This document shows positions 1 to 7,221 of a stretch of 12,541 nucleotides of DNA, one piece after another (positions within the stretch are counted from its first letter, which is position 1; every line of letters begins with the position of its first letter). The position numbers and the translations under genes are program-made. Source of the DNA: RGVT01 sp037129475 (GTDB lineage Bacteria; Planctomycetota; Planctomycetia; Pirellulales; UBA1268); the NCBI GenBank assembly GCA_037129475.1, contig JBAXUY010000087.1, positions 1 through 12,541 of the forward strand, in the 5' to 3' direction. The notes under the pieces are model-generated. The model saw nothing but the letters and a program-made list of their open reading frames with translations, had not been told where the DNA came from and did no database searches.

Positions 1-26
1 AACGGACGGCACGATGCCGTGCCGTT
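1..26. terminator. GC-rich hairpin distal to gap (possible terminator)
   Basis: Bases 1-11 (AACGGACGGCA) pair with 15-26 (TGCCGTGCCGTT) around the loop CGA, giving an 11-bp stem with one bulged G at 21. It lies about 110 nt beyond the gap stop codon. Read on the minus strand, the hairpin ends in GTT exactly at the window edge, so whether a T-run follows cannot be seen. It may be the gap terminator, or the far end of the repeat element whose 54-bp core is at 41-94. Confidence 0.45.
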
Positions 27-40
27 CCGTGAAGCATCCC

Positions 41-94
41 TCGAGCATGCCTCCCGCCGGCTCCGATTGCGGGCTGCTATCACCTGCCCTACGC
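41..94 (-). repeat. 54-bp interspersed repeat, copy 1
   Basis: This stretch matches the reverse complement of 3386-3439 over 54 ungapped bases with 8 mismatches (46/54). Six of the mismatches cluster at 72-78. Strand is given so that the element reads GCGTAGGGCAGGTG...CATGCTCGA, the sense of the upstream gene gap. It begins 42 nt after the gap stop. A CCCGC/GCGGG pairing is possible inside it. The family was not identified; it is presumably a dispersed genomic repeat of the host. Confidence 0.75.
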
Positions 95-107
95 AAGAGC
101 GATGCAT

Positions 108-126
108 GGCAAGCGTCCCGCTTGCC
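108..126 (-). terminator. Perfect 7-bp hairpin just after gap
   Basis: GGCAAGC and GCTTGCC form a perfect 7-bp stem around a 5-nt loop. On the minus strand it starts 10 nt after the gap TAA codon. No U-tract follows, so it is either a weak terminator or an mRNA 3'-end stabiliser. Confidence 0.5.
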
Positions 127-135
127 CCACGCGTC

Positions 136-1152
<1,017 letters not shown>

Positions 1153-1159
1153 GTGACTG

Positions 1160-1164
1160 CTCCT
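1160..1164 (-). promoter_or_regulatory. Ribosome binding site deciding the gap GTG start
   Basis: On the minus strand AGGAG lies 7 nt before the GTG at 1152-1150. This is one of the few good Shine-Dalgarno sequences in the window and favours the GTG over the upstream in-frame ATG. Confidence 0.7.
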
Positions 1165-1220
1165 GCGGAGAGAGGGGGGCGGGACGTCGTGGAGGGATCG
1201 AGTGCCCGCGAGGGCGGCGG

Positions 1221-1250
1221 AATATACACCGCGCCGCGCCACGGCCTCAA
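1221..1250 (-). promoter_or_regulatory. Predicted sigma-70-type promoter of gap
   Basis: On the minus strand, TTGAGG (1250-1245) and TATATT (1226-1221) are separated by 18 bp. They match the consensus at 4 of 6 and 5 of 6 positions. Transcription would begin near 1213, leaving a 5' leader of about 60 nt before the GTG start. The prediction rests on sequence only. Confidence 0.55.
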
Positions 1251-1275
1251 TCGGGACGCGAATTCCCGGCCGTTT

Positions 1276-1306
1276 TTGACAGGCACCGGTGAAGTTCGCG
1301 TAGATT
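1276..1306 (+). promoter_or_regulatory. Predicted promoter of the ABC transporter genes, possibly leaderless
   Basis: A perfect TTGACA (1276-1281) is followed after 19 bp by TAGATT (1301-1306), a 4/6 match to TATAAT that fits the TANNNT form. The -10 ends 7 nt before the ATG at 1314, so transcription would start at or next to the start codon. No Shine-Dalgarno is visible there. The region also carries the gap promoter on the other strand, so the two -35 elements lie about 25 bp apart. Confidence 0.55.
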
Positions 1307-1313
1307 GCATCGC

Positions 1314-2009
1314 ATGACCTCCCCCGTGATCGAACTGCGAAACGTGCGCAAGGCCTTCGTCGCGCCCGGCGGCGAGATCGTGCCCGTGCTCGACATCGAC
1401 GCCTTCGCGCTCGATACGGGTGAGCAATGTGCCCTCGAGGGTCAGAGCGGGTCCGGGAAGTCGACGCTCTTGAACGTGATCTCCGGCATCATGCGGCCCG
1501 ACACGGGGAGCGTGTTCATCGGCGGGCACGACATCGCCCGGTTCGACGAGGCCAGCCGCGACCGCGTGCGGGCCGACACGCTCGGCCTCGTCTTCCAGCA
1601 GTTCAACCTCCTGCCGGGGTTCACCGCACTCGAAAACGTACTCGTGGCGATGTCGTTCGGGTCGGCCCGGCCCGATCGCACGCGGGCTGCCGACCTGCTC
1701 GGGGCCGTCGGCCTCGCCCATCGGCTCGACCACAAGCCGGCCGAACTCTCGATCGGCCAGCAGCAACGGGTGGCCGTGGCGCGGGCGCTCGCCAACCGGC
1801 CGCGCGCGGTGCTCGCCGACGAGCCGACGGCCAGCATCGACTCGGCCCACCAGCAGCAAGTGATCGATCTGCTCCGGGACAGTTGCCGCGAACAGGGCGC
1901 CGCGCTCCTCGTGGTGACGCATGCGCCGGAGGTCGCCGGCCAGTTCCCGCGCCGCCTCAAGCTCGAAGACTTCAACCGTGCCGCCCGCGCCCCCACGAGG
2001 CCCGCATGA
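1314..2009 (+). CDS. ABC transporter ATP-binding protein (LolD/MacB-type)
   Basis: A 231-aa ABC ATPase with every expected motif: Walker A GQSGSGKST at 43-51, Q-loop at Gln95, signature LSIGQ at 145-149, Walker B ending in LADE near 167-170, and the switch His at 203. Length and motif style match the LolD/MacB/FtsE group, which partners FtsX-like permeases and drives lipoprotein extraction, peptide export or mechanotransmission rather than simple import. The ATP-hydrolysing dimer would sit on the cytoplasmic face. The stop overlaps the permease start (ATGA at 2006-2009), so the two are translationally coupled. ATG at 1314 is preferred: an upstream in-frame TTG at 1305 would lie inside the proposed -10 region. 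The substrate cannot be predicted. Confidence 0.93.
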   Translation: MTSPVIELRNVRKAFVAPGGEIVPVLDIDAFALDTGEQCALEGQSGSGKSTLLNVISGIMRPDTGSVFIGGHDIARFDEASRDRVRADTLGLVFQQFNLLPGFTALENVLVAMSFGSARPDRTRAADLLGAVGLAHRLDHKPAELSIGQQQRVAVARALANRPRAVLADEPTASIDSAHQQQVIDLLRDSCREQGAALLVVTHAPEVAGQFPRRLKLEDFNRAARAPTRPA

Positions 2010-3331
2010 CGCTCCTCGGCATCGCCTGGCGCAACATCCGGCAGCGGCTCCTCACGAGCGGACTCACGGCGCTGTCGCTCGCGCTCGGCGTGGCGCTCGT
2101 CGTGGCCACGCTCGTCACGGGCCGGATCGTGAACCGCGCGTTCGAGTCGGGTTCCGGTCTGGGCTACAACATGATCGTGGGGGCGAAGGGGAGCCCGCTG
2201 CAGCTGGTCTTGAACAGCGTCTACTTCATCAGCAAGCCGATCGAGAACGTCCCCTGGGCCTTCTACCAGCAGTTTCTGCCGGCGGCCGAGCGGGCCGACG
2301 GCGTCGACGGCACGTACGCGGCGAGCACGCAGACCGCCGTGCCGATCTGCATGGGCGACTACTTCCGCGGCCACCGCGTCGTCGGCACGAACGCCGCCTT
2401 CTTCGACCGGCTCACCCGGGGCGACGGCCGGCCCTTCGAGTTCGCTGCCGGCACGAACTTCCGCGACGACGACTTCTTCGGCGGCGTCCTCGGGGCCGCC
2501 GTCGCCGCAAACCTCGGCCTCAAAGTGGGTGACGCGTTCGCGCCGACCCACGGCGCCGACGACGGCGCCGTCCACGATCCCTTCCAGGTCGTCGGCATCC
2601 TCGCCCGCACCGACTCGCCGCTCGACCGCGGCGTGTTCGTGAACATGGAAGGCTTTTATCTGCAGGACGGTCACGCCAAGCCGCTTCCGGAAGGGGAGTC
2701 GCCCGCCGCGCCGCCGGCCTCGGCGAATGCGTCGGGCCACGAGCCGCTGCCCGTCAATCAGCGGGAGGTCACCGCCATCCTCCTCGAAACCGCCTCGCTG
2801 CCCGGCCTCCCCGCCGAGCTCACGGCCATGGGGCTGCGCACGGCGATCAACGAGGGCCGCGACGGCCAGGCCGCTCTGCCCATCGCCGAGATCCGTCAGT
2901 TGCTCGATCTGTTCGTGAAGCCGCTCGAACTGCTCCTGCTCCTCGTCACGGCGCTCGTCGTGCTCGTCTCGGCGATCGGGATTCTCGTGAGCATGGTGGG
3001 GTCGTCGCTCGAGCGCAGCCGCGACGTCGCGATCATGCGGGCCCTCGGTGCCCGCCGCTCCCACGTGCTCGCCACCGTGCTCATCGAGGCGGTGCTCCTC
3101 GCCGTGGGCGGAGGCCTGGCCGGCTGGGCGCTCGGGCACCTGCTCGTGGGCTTTGTCGGCCCCTGGATCACGACCAACGCCGGCGTCACGGCGAGCGTCT
3201 TCTCCGCCGCCCCGCTCGCCGAAGCGCTCCTCGTGCCGTTCCTCGTGGTGCTCGCGATCGTGGCGGCGCTCCTCCCCGCGATCGCCGCCTACCGCACCGA
3301 CGTCGCCAAGTGGCTGCAGGGCCCGGGGTGA
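2006..3331 (+). CDS. ABC transporter permease, FtsX/MacB-type
   Basis: A 441-aa inner-membrane permease. It has an N-terminal membrane helix (about 14-36), a large extracytoplasmic domain (about 37-305) and three further helices (about 307-332, 357-385, 410-430) in the C-terminal FtsX-like domain. That is the four-helix MacB/LolCE topology, probably acting as a homodimer with the upstream ATPase. The line RDVAIMRALGARRSHV after the second helix is the typical coupling-helix region. The extracytoplasmic domain holds MIVGAKGSPLQLVLNS, which I associate with a COG0577 subgroup of unknown substrate, and a Pro/Ala-rich linker near 229-252. GAGG at 1997-2000 lies 5 nt before the ATG and the start overlaps the ATPase stop. 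No periplasmic adaptor gene is adjacent. Confidence 0.9.
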   Translation: MTLLGIAWRNIRQRLLTSGLTALSLALGVALVVATLVTGRIVNRAFESGSGLGYNMIVGAKGSPLQLVLNSVYFISKPIENVPWAFYQQFLPAAERADGVDGTYAASTQTAVPICMGDYFRGHRVVGTNAAFFDRLTRGDGRPFEFAAGTNFRDDDFFGGVLGAAVAANLGLKVGDAFAPTHGADDGAVHDPFQVVGILARTDSPLDRGVFVNMEGFYLQDGHAKPLPEGESPAAPPASANASGHEPLPVNQREVTAILLETASLPGLPAELTAMGLRTAINEGRDGQAALPIAEIRQLLDLFVKPLELLLLLVTALVVLVSAIGILVSMVGSSLERSRDVAIMRALGARRSHVLATVLIEAVLLAVGGGLAGWALGHLLVGFVGPWITTNAGVTASVFSAAPLAEALLVPFLVVLAIVAALLPAIAAYRTDVAKWLQGPG

Positions 3332-3350
3332 CGCACGTTATGTCCCCAAT

Positions 3351-3379
3351 CCGGTACGGGGCTGCCTCGTACCGTCTCG
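3351..3379 (-). repeat. Left arm of a 29-bp imperfect inverted repeat, itself a hairpin
   Basis: The reverse complement of this stretch matches 3590-3618 at 24 of 29 positions. The arm is also self-complementary: GGTACGGGG and CCTCGTACC (3353-3373) form a 9-bp stem with one G.T pair and a CTG loop, starting 22 nt after the permease stop. It could therefore act as a terminator for the ABC genes, although no T-run follows. Confidence 0.6.
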
Positions 3380-3385
3380 CGTGAC

Positions 3386-3439
3386 GCGTAGGGCAGGTGG
3401 CAATGACCCGCATTCGGAGCCGGCGGTAGGCATGCTCGA
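3386..3439 (+). repeat. 54-bp interspersed repeat, copy 2
   Basis: This is the second copy of the repeat at 41-94, inverted in the window and 46/54 identical. It begins 55 nt after the permease stop and, like copy 1, follows a GC hairpin and runs GCGTAGGGCAGGTG to CATGCTCGA in the direction of the upstream gene. The end motifs are conserved, while the middle (3402-3408) is variable. Confidence 0.75.
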
Positions 3440-3519
3440 CTCCGCCGAAACTGCTAAGCGCCTACGAGTTGGGGAGGCGAGGGGTTATCCCTACCGTTGA
3501 GACGGCGTATGTGACCAGC

Positions 3520-3580
3520 GCAGCCAGGATGGCGCAGCGCAGGCACATCCGAGTGAGTGAAGCCCAGGATGGGCGCAGCG
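3520..3580 (+). repeat. Two short direct repeats with variable-length hairpins
   Basis: The stretch at 3520-3539 (GCAGCCAGGATGGCGCAGCG) recurs at 3560-3580 with one extra C and one extra G. Each extra base sits on one side of a small stem: GCCA/TGGC in the first copy becomes GCCCA/TGGGC in the second, both around a GGA loop. The paired change preserves base pairing, which suggests that a folded RNA or DNA form matters. Confidence 0.45.
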
Positions 3581-3589
3581 AACGTCCGG

Positions 3590-3618
3590 CGAGACGGTAC
3601 GGGGTAACCCCGAGCCGG
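3590..3618 (+). repeat. Right arm of the 29-bp imperfect inverted repeat
   Basis: This arm matches the reverse complement of 3351-3379 at 24 of 29 positions. It contains the near-palindrome CGGGGTAACCCCG (3600-3612). With the left arm it bounds about 268 bp, which could be a small non-autonomous element or two copies of the same hairpin repeat in opposite orientation. No target-site duplication was recognised. Confidence 0.5.
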
Positions 3619-3719
3619 CGGGCAACGCAACGCTCCCGAGGTCCGGCGACGGTCAATCGGGAATTCGAAGCCGGATTGGGCGGGTTGACGACGTGTCGCA
3701 CGGTCGCCCAAGCCTCCGG

Positions 3720-3725
3720 TACACT
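3720..3725 (+). promoter_or_regulatory. Possible -10 element of the seven-gene cluster
   Basis: TACACT (TANNNT form) ends 6 nt before the ATG at 3732. There is no Shine-Dalgarno and no clear -35 at the usual distance; a TTGACG at 3685-3690 is too far away. If used, the mRNA would start at or next to the ATG. Confidence 0.35.
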
Positions 3726-3731
3726 GACGTC

Positions 3732-5207
3732 ATGGTTTCGTTCAGACAGTTCACGGCACTTCTGCTCCTCTTCGCCCTCGTCGTGCAGGCGGGACGGGTG
3801 GAGGCGTGTCCGTTCTGCTCGGCCGTGTCGCTCACGTTTGCGCAGGAGATCGCGCAGAGCCAGGCGGCCGTGATCGCGCGGCTCGTCGAGGGGCCGGCGG
3901 CGGCGGCGCTCTCGCCCCGGGCCGAGGGGCCGCTGCCAAAGGGGAAGTTCGCGGTCGTCGAGGTGCTCAAAGGCTCCGGCCTCGTCGAGGAGGCCGGGCT
4001 GCTCGGAGGTGAGGCCAAGCCCATCGAGACGATCCTGCTCGAGGAGAAGCCCGTCGGGTCGCTCTTCCTGCTCATGGGGGTCGAGCCGCCCAACCTCGTC
4101 TGGTCGAGCCCGATCGCCGTCAGCGACCGGGCGGTCGAATACCTGCGGAAGCTCGGCGACCTGCCCGAGAAGGGGGCCGACCGGCTCGCGTTTTTCCAGA
4201 AGCACCTCGAGGACGCCGACGAAACGCTCGCCCGCGACGCCTACGACGAATTCGCCGTCGCACCCTACGAGGACGTGCGTGCGCTCGAAAGCCGGATGGA
4301 TCCGACGCAGCTCTTGGCGTGGATCGAGAATCCGAAGGTGCAGTCGAATCGCCGCCGGCTCTATGCCACGATGCTCGGCGTGTGCGGCACGAAGGCCGAT
4401 GCGGAACGGATCGCCGAGATCCTCAAGGGGGAGAACCTGCCGCCCGACAAGGCCGACATCCGCTCCGGGCTCGACGCACTCATCGCCTGCTACGTCACCC
4501 TCCGTGGCCCCGAGGCGCTCGACCTCGTCGATCGGCTGTTCCTCGACCGGAAGGGACGCGATGTGCCATTCACCGAGACGTATGCCGCCGTGATGGCGCT
4601 GCGATTCCTCGGCGAGGAGTCGAACATCGTGCCGCGCGATCGGGTGCTCCAGTCGCTCCGGATCCTGCTTGACGAGCCGAAACTCGCCGACCTCGTGATC
4701 GCCGATCTTGCCCGCTGGCAGGACTGGTCGGTCGTCGACCGACTGGCGGAACTGTTCGAAAAGGCCGAGGCCGACAACATCTTCGTGCGCGAGCCGGTGG
4801 TGAACTACCTGCGGGCCTGCCCGCTGCCGGAGGCCGCAGCGGCGATCACTCGACTGGAGAAGATCGACCCCGAGGCCGTGCGCCGGGCCGCGACACTCGC
4901 CGGGTTCGCCGGCGCGCTCGCTTCCCCGAAGACTTCGGGCGACCCGGAGGGGGATGCCGGCGAGGGCTTGCCTCCCACGGTGCCCGCCGCGGGGCCATCG
5001 CCCGACGACGCGGCCCTCGCGGCCCGGATCGCGCCCGTCATCGGCGACGAGGGCGTCGACGGCCCGGACGACCGAGGGAATGCACAGCCTTCACGGGCGC
5101 CCTTGGCCGACGATCGGATCAAGCTCGTGAAGTGGGCCGCATGGGCGGCGTTCGTGGTGATCGTCGCCGTCGCCGCACGGTCGGCCTTCCGGTCGCGGCC
5201 GCAGTAA
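3732..5207 (+). CDS. Secreted, C-terminally anchored CPFC helical-repeat protein (unknown function)
   Basis: A 491-aa protein not assignable to a named family. A signal peptide (hydrophobic 8-20, likely cleavage after VEA at 25) would leave CPFC (Cys26, Cys29) at or next to the mature N terminus. A beta-rich stretch follows (about 65-140), then a long alpha-helical region with HEAT-like helix pairs (about 150-400), an acidic Pro/Ala/Gly-rich linker (about 405-462) and a membrane helix (about 467-486) with a short basic tail. The bulk should therefore be extracytoplasmic and anchored at the C terminus. It is a paralogue of the CDS at 9209-10363: shared landmarks include ACPFC, helix lines such as FFQKHLEDADE versus WFAQRLEHPDP, the line V/IPRDRV, and ACPLP (Cys363). 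The ATG at 3732 is preferred over one at 3693 because it begins directly with the signal peptide. It is first in the cluster and ends 3 nt before the next ATG. The Cys pair could bind a metal or cofactor or form a disulphide; the sequence does not say which. Confidence 0.88.
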   Translation: MVSFRQFTALLLLFALVVQAGRVEACPFCSAVSLTFAQEIAQSQAAVIARLVEGPAAAALSPRAEGPLPKGKFAVVEVLKGSGLVEEAGLLGGEAKPIETILLEEKPVGSLFLLMGVEPPNLVWSSPIAVSDRAVEYLRKLGDLPEKGADRLAFFQKHLEDADETLARDAYDEFAVAPYEDVRALESRMDPTQLLAWIENPKVQSNRRRLYATMLGVCGTKADAERIAEILKGENLPPDKADIRSGLDALIACYVTLRGPEALDLVDRLFLDRKGRDVPFTETYAAVMALRFLGEESNIVPRDRVLQSLRILLDEPKLADLVIADLARWQDWSVVDRLAELFEKAEADNIFVREPVVNYLRACPLPEAAAAITRLEKIDPEAVRRAATLAGFAGALASPKTSGDPEGDAGEGLPPTVPAAGPSPDDAALAARIAPVIGDEGVDGPDDRGNAQPSRAPLADDRIKLVKWAAWAAFVVIVAVAARSAFRSRPQ

Positions 5208-5210
5208 ATC

Positions 5211-5897
5211 ATGGCAAGCGGCCTTTTCGAATCGCCTGGTTCCCTTTCACAGGCCGCACCGGCCGACGGCGACGACCGCTATCGTGCGATCGGTGGCTCC
5301 GCGATCGCGGCGGTGGTGCTCGGGCTCCTGTCGCCGCTGGCATTCCTCGACTGGTGGCTCGCGGTCGTGCCCGTGCTCGGCATCGTGCTGGGCATCGTGG
5401 CCTGGCGCGACATCGCGGCCCGCCCGACGGAGCTCATCGGCCGGCCCCTCGCGGCGGGCGCCATCGTGGTCTCCGCGTGCACCCTCCTGGGCGGGCTCAC
5501 CTACAACGCGGTCGTATACGCCGCCGAGTTGCCGCCGGGGTTCGAACGGTTGAGCTACGCCGCGCTCCAGCCGCTCGAAGGAGATCCGCCGACTGCGATC
5601 CCCGACTCCGCGCTGTCATTCGACGGCCGCGATGTCCTGCTCAAGGGCTACATGTATCCGGGCAAGCAGCAGCGCGGAATCGTGCAGTTTCTGCTCGTGC
5701 GCGACCAGGGCGATTGCTGCTTCGGCGGCAATCCGAAAATCACCGATCGCGTGCTCGTACAACTGCGCGATCCCCAGGGCATCGAGTTCTCGCCACGGCT
5801 GCGCAAGATCGCCGGGCGGTTTGTCGTTCGCCCCACCGGCACGGCGACACTCGACGGCGGCGTGCTCTATCATCTCGAGGATGCCGTTGTTCGGTGA
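5211..5897 (+). CDS. Membrane protein with DUF4190-like N terminus and DUF3299-like CCFG domain
   Basis: A 228-aa protein with two parts. Residues about 25-100 hold two to three hydrophobic helices arranged like DUF4190, including the line GIVLGIVAWRDIAARP followed by GRPLAAGAIVVS. Residues about 130-228 form a soluble domain with KGYMYPGKQQRGIVQFLLVR followed by a Cys-Cys pair (169-170, DCCFGG). This resembles DUF3299, whose members have a GYM.P...FLLVP..GAC line; assignment to that family is tentative. The same domain recurs in the next gene. The C-terminal domain probably faces the extracytoplasmic side. No Shine-Dalgarno is visible; translation may be coupled to the gene ending 3 nt upstream. 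The function is unknown, and metal or disulphide chemistry at the Cys pair is a guess. Confidence 0.85.
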   Translation: MASGLFESPGSLSQAAPADGDDRYRAIGGSAIAAVVLGLLSPLAFLDWWLAVVPVLGIVLGIVAWRDIAARPTELIGRPLAAGAIVVSACTLLGGLTYNAVVYAAELPPGFERLSYAALQPLEGDPPTAIPDSALSFDGRDVLLKGYMYPGKQQRGIVQFLLVRDQGDCCFGGNPKITDRVLVQLRDPQGIEFSPRLRKIAGRFVVRPTGTATLDGGVLYHLEDAVVR

Positions 5898-6381
5898 CAG
5901 TCGCCTGATTCCGTTCTGGGCCGTGGTGCTTGCGGCCGGATGCGGCGGTCCTGCACCGCCGGCCACGCGCCCCGCCGCGCCGACTCCCGCGTTGCCGAGA
6001 ACCACCGGCGCGATCCGAGACATCTCGTTCGACGACATCAAGTTCGACATGGAGAAGGGTGCGCCCTTCACGCGCGACCTCCTGCCGAAACGGGTGACGT
6101 CCCTGGAGCAGGAGCGGATCCGCATCCGCGGCTACATCCTGCCGAGTTTCCAACAGACCGGCCTTGCGCAGTTCGTGCTCGTCCGCGACAACATGGAGTG
6201 CTGCTTCGGCCCCGGGGCGGCGCTCTACGATTGCGTCGTGGTGCGGATGCAGCCGGGAAAAACCGCGAATTTTTCGATCCGCCCGGTCGCGGTGGCGGGC
6301 ACGTTTCGACTCGAGGAACTGCGGGGGCCCGACGGAAAGCACCTCGCGATCTATGCCCTCGAGGGTGAAGAGGTGCGGTAG
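5881..6381 (+). CDS. Lipoprotein with DUF3299-like CCFG domain
   Basis: A 166-aa protein. The N terminus has a short hydrophobic stretch ending in the lipobox LAAGC, so Cys21 would be lipidated. A Pro/Ala linker follows (about 22-45). The domain begins at DISFDDIKFDMEKG and contains IRIRGYILPSFQQTGLAQF, FVLVRDNMECCFG (Cys107-Cys108) and a C-terminal beta-rich part. It parallels the upstream protein: GYILP/GYMYP, QFVLVR/QFLLVR and CCFG/CCFG, so the two likely arose by duplication with different membrane anchors. The start overlaps the upstream gene by 17 nt. GAGG (5877-5880) touches the ATG and would suit the in-frame TTG at 5887 better, so the exact start is uncertain; both starts keep the lipobox. 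Confidence 0.87.
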   Translation: MPLFGDSRLIPFWAVVLAAGCGGPAPPATRPAAPTPALPRTTGAIRDISFDDIKFDMEKGAPFTRDLLPKRVTSLEQERIRIRGYILPSFQQTGLAQFVLVRDNMECCFGPGAALYDCVVVRMQPGKTANFSIRPVAVAGTFRLEELRGPDGKHLAIYALEGEEVR

Positions 6382-6395
6382 CCGCGGGTCGTTGG

Positions 6396-6401
6396 TACCA
6401 T
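6396..6401 (+). promoter_or_regulatory. Possible internal -10 element before the DUF4239 gene
   Basis: TACCAT (TANNNT form) ends 7 nt before the ATG at 6409, within a 27-nt gap with no Shine-Dalgarno. The arrangement copies those at 1301 and 3720. No convincing -35 is seen, so this is weak alone. Confidence 0.3.
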
Positions 6402-6408
6402 CGTCGGC

Positions 6409-7221
6409 ATGAACGCCGGCTGGTTTGACCCTGAAAGTTGGTACTGGCTCTACGACATCCCGCCGCACCGGCTGTCGCTGCTGTTCATTGGGGCCTTCGT
6501 CGGCTTCTACTGGATCGGCTCGATCCTGCTCCGGCCGGTGCTGCGGCAGTTCGTCAAGAACACCGCCGGCTCGAACGACATCGTCGGCTACGTCCTTTCC
6601 TGTTTCTGTGTCTTCTACGGCCTCTTGCTCGGCCTGATCGCCGTGACCGCCTATCAGAACGTGTCCGACGCCGGGGCGAACGTCACGCGTGAGGCCGCGG
6701 CCCTCGCCGCCCTCTACGAAGACGTGTCGCAGTATCCGGAGCCATACGGCCAAAACCTGCGCTGGCTCCTCCGCGACTACACCCGCTACGTCATCAAGTA
6801 TGCCTGGCCGCTCCAGCGGCGGGGCATCGTGCCGGAGGAGGGCACGATCCGCGCGGAGGCGTTCCACGAACGGCTGCTCGATTTCCAGCCGCAAACTCCG
6901 GCCCAGGAAATCATCCATGCCGAGGCGCTGCGGCAGTTCAACAACTTCCTCGAATGGCGGCGGATGCGGCTGTTTTCCGTCAACTCGTCGCTGCCCGCGT
7001 CGATGTGGTTCGTGATGATCCTCGGAGCGATCCTCAATATCGCGATCTGCTGGCTGTTCGACATGCGGTTCATCACGCAGCTCGTGCTGGGCGGCATCCT
7101 CGCCGCCTACCTCGGCACGATGATGCATCTCATTTTCGACATGAACCAGCCCTTTCGCGGCGACGTGAGCATCTCGGCCGAGCCGTTCGAGGTCATCTAC
7201 CGGCGGATGGACGACGCATGA
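6409..7221 (+). CDS. DUF4239 (bestrophin-like) membrane protein
   Basis: A 270-aa integral membrane protein with four helices (about 22-42, 57-80, 198-217, 221-243) and a cytosolic or extracytoplasmic helical middle (about 81-195). Family hallmarks of DUF4239 are present: the second helix with GLLLGLIAV, then NVSDAGANVTREAAALAALY (84-103), and near the C terminus DMNQPFRGDVSISAEPF (244-260). The family is of unknown biochemical function and is only loosely compared with bestrophin channels. The gene follows the lipoprotein gene by 27 nt and its stop overlaps the next start (ATGA at 7218-7221), so it is likely coupled to the substrate-binding protein. Length is normal and no defects are seen. 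Confidence 0.9.
   Translation: MNAGWFDPESWYWLYDIPPHRLSLLFIGAFVGFYWIGSILLRPVLRQFVKNTAGSNDIVGYVLSCFCVFYGLLLGLIAVTAYQNVSDAGANVTREAAALAALYEDVSQYPEPYGQNLRWLLRDYTRYVIKYAWPLQRRGIVPEEGTIRAEAFHERLLDFQPQTPAQEIIHAEALRQFNNFLEWRRMRLFSVNSSLPASMWFVMILGAILNIAICWLFDMRFITQLVLGGILAAYLGTMMHLIFDMNQPFRGDVSISAEPFEVIYRRMDDA

Larger units (their letters stand above)
3332..3731. other. 400-bp intergenic repeat cluster, no gene seen
   Basis: I see no convincing coding sequence in this block. Open frames across it lack family resemblance and overlap repeats. It holds a hairpin after the permease, a copy of the 54-bp repeat, a pair of imperfect 29-bp inverted repeats, two short hairpin-forming direct repeats and, at its right end, the presumed promoter of the seven-gene cluster. 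Bases 3619-3700 show nothing I can name. Confidence 0.7.

Noticed and set aside
1153..1242. N-terminal extension of GAPDH by 30 residues from the ATG at 1242
   Set aside because: The extension has no family match, covers the predicted promoter, and a GTG with a well-placed AGGAG begins exactly where homologues start.
1442..3139. 565-codon minus-strand open frame over the ABC genes
   Set aside because: Composition dominated by Arg, Glu, Gly and His is typical of antisense frames in high-GC DNA; the plus-strand ABC genes carry all family motifs.
3693..3731. Upstream ATG start for the first CPFC protein
   Set aside because: It would put 13 polar residues before the signal peptide; the ATG at 3732 begins directly with it and sits behind a TANNNT box.
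3462..4205. Possible small gene in the 3332-3731 gap continuing into the CPFC gene
   Set aside because: Frames run through hairpins and repeats, have biased composition, lack ribosome sites and do not resemble proteins.
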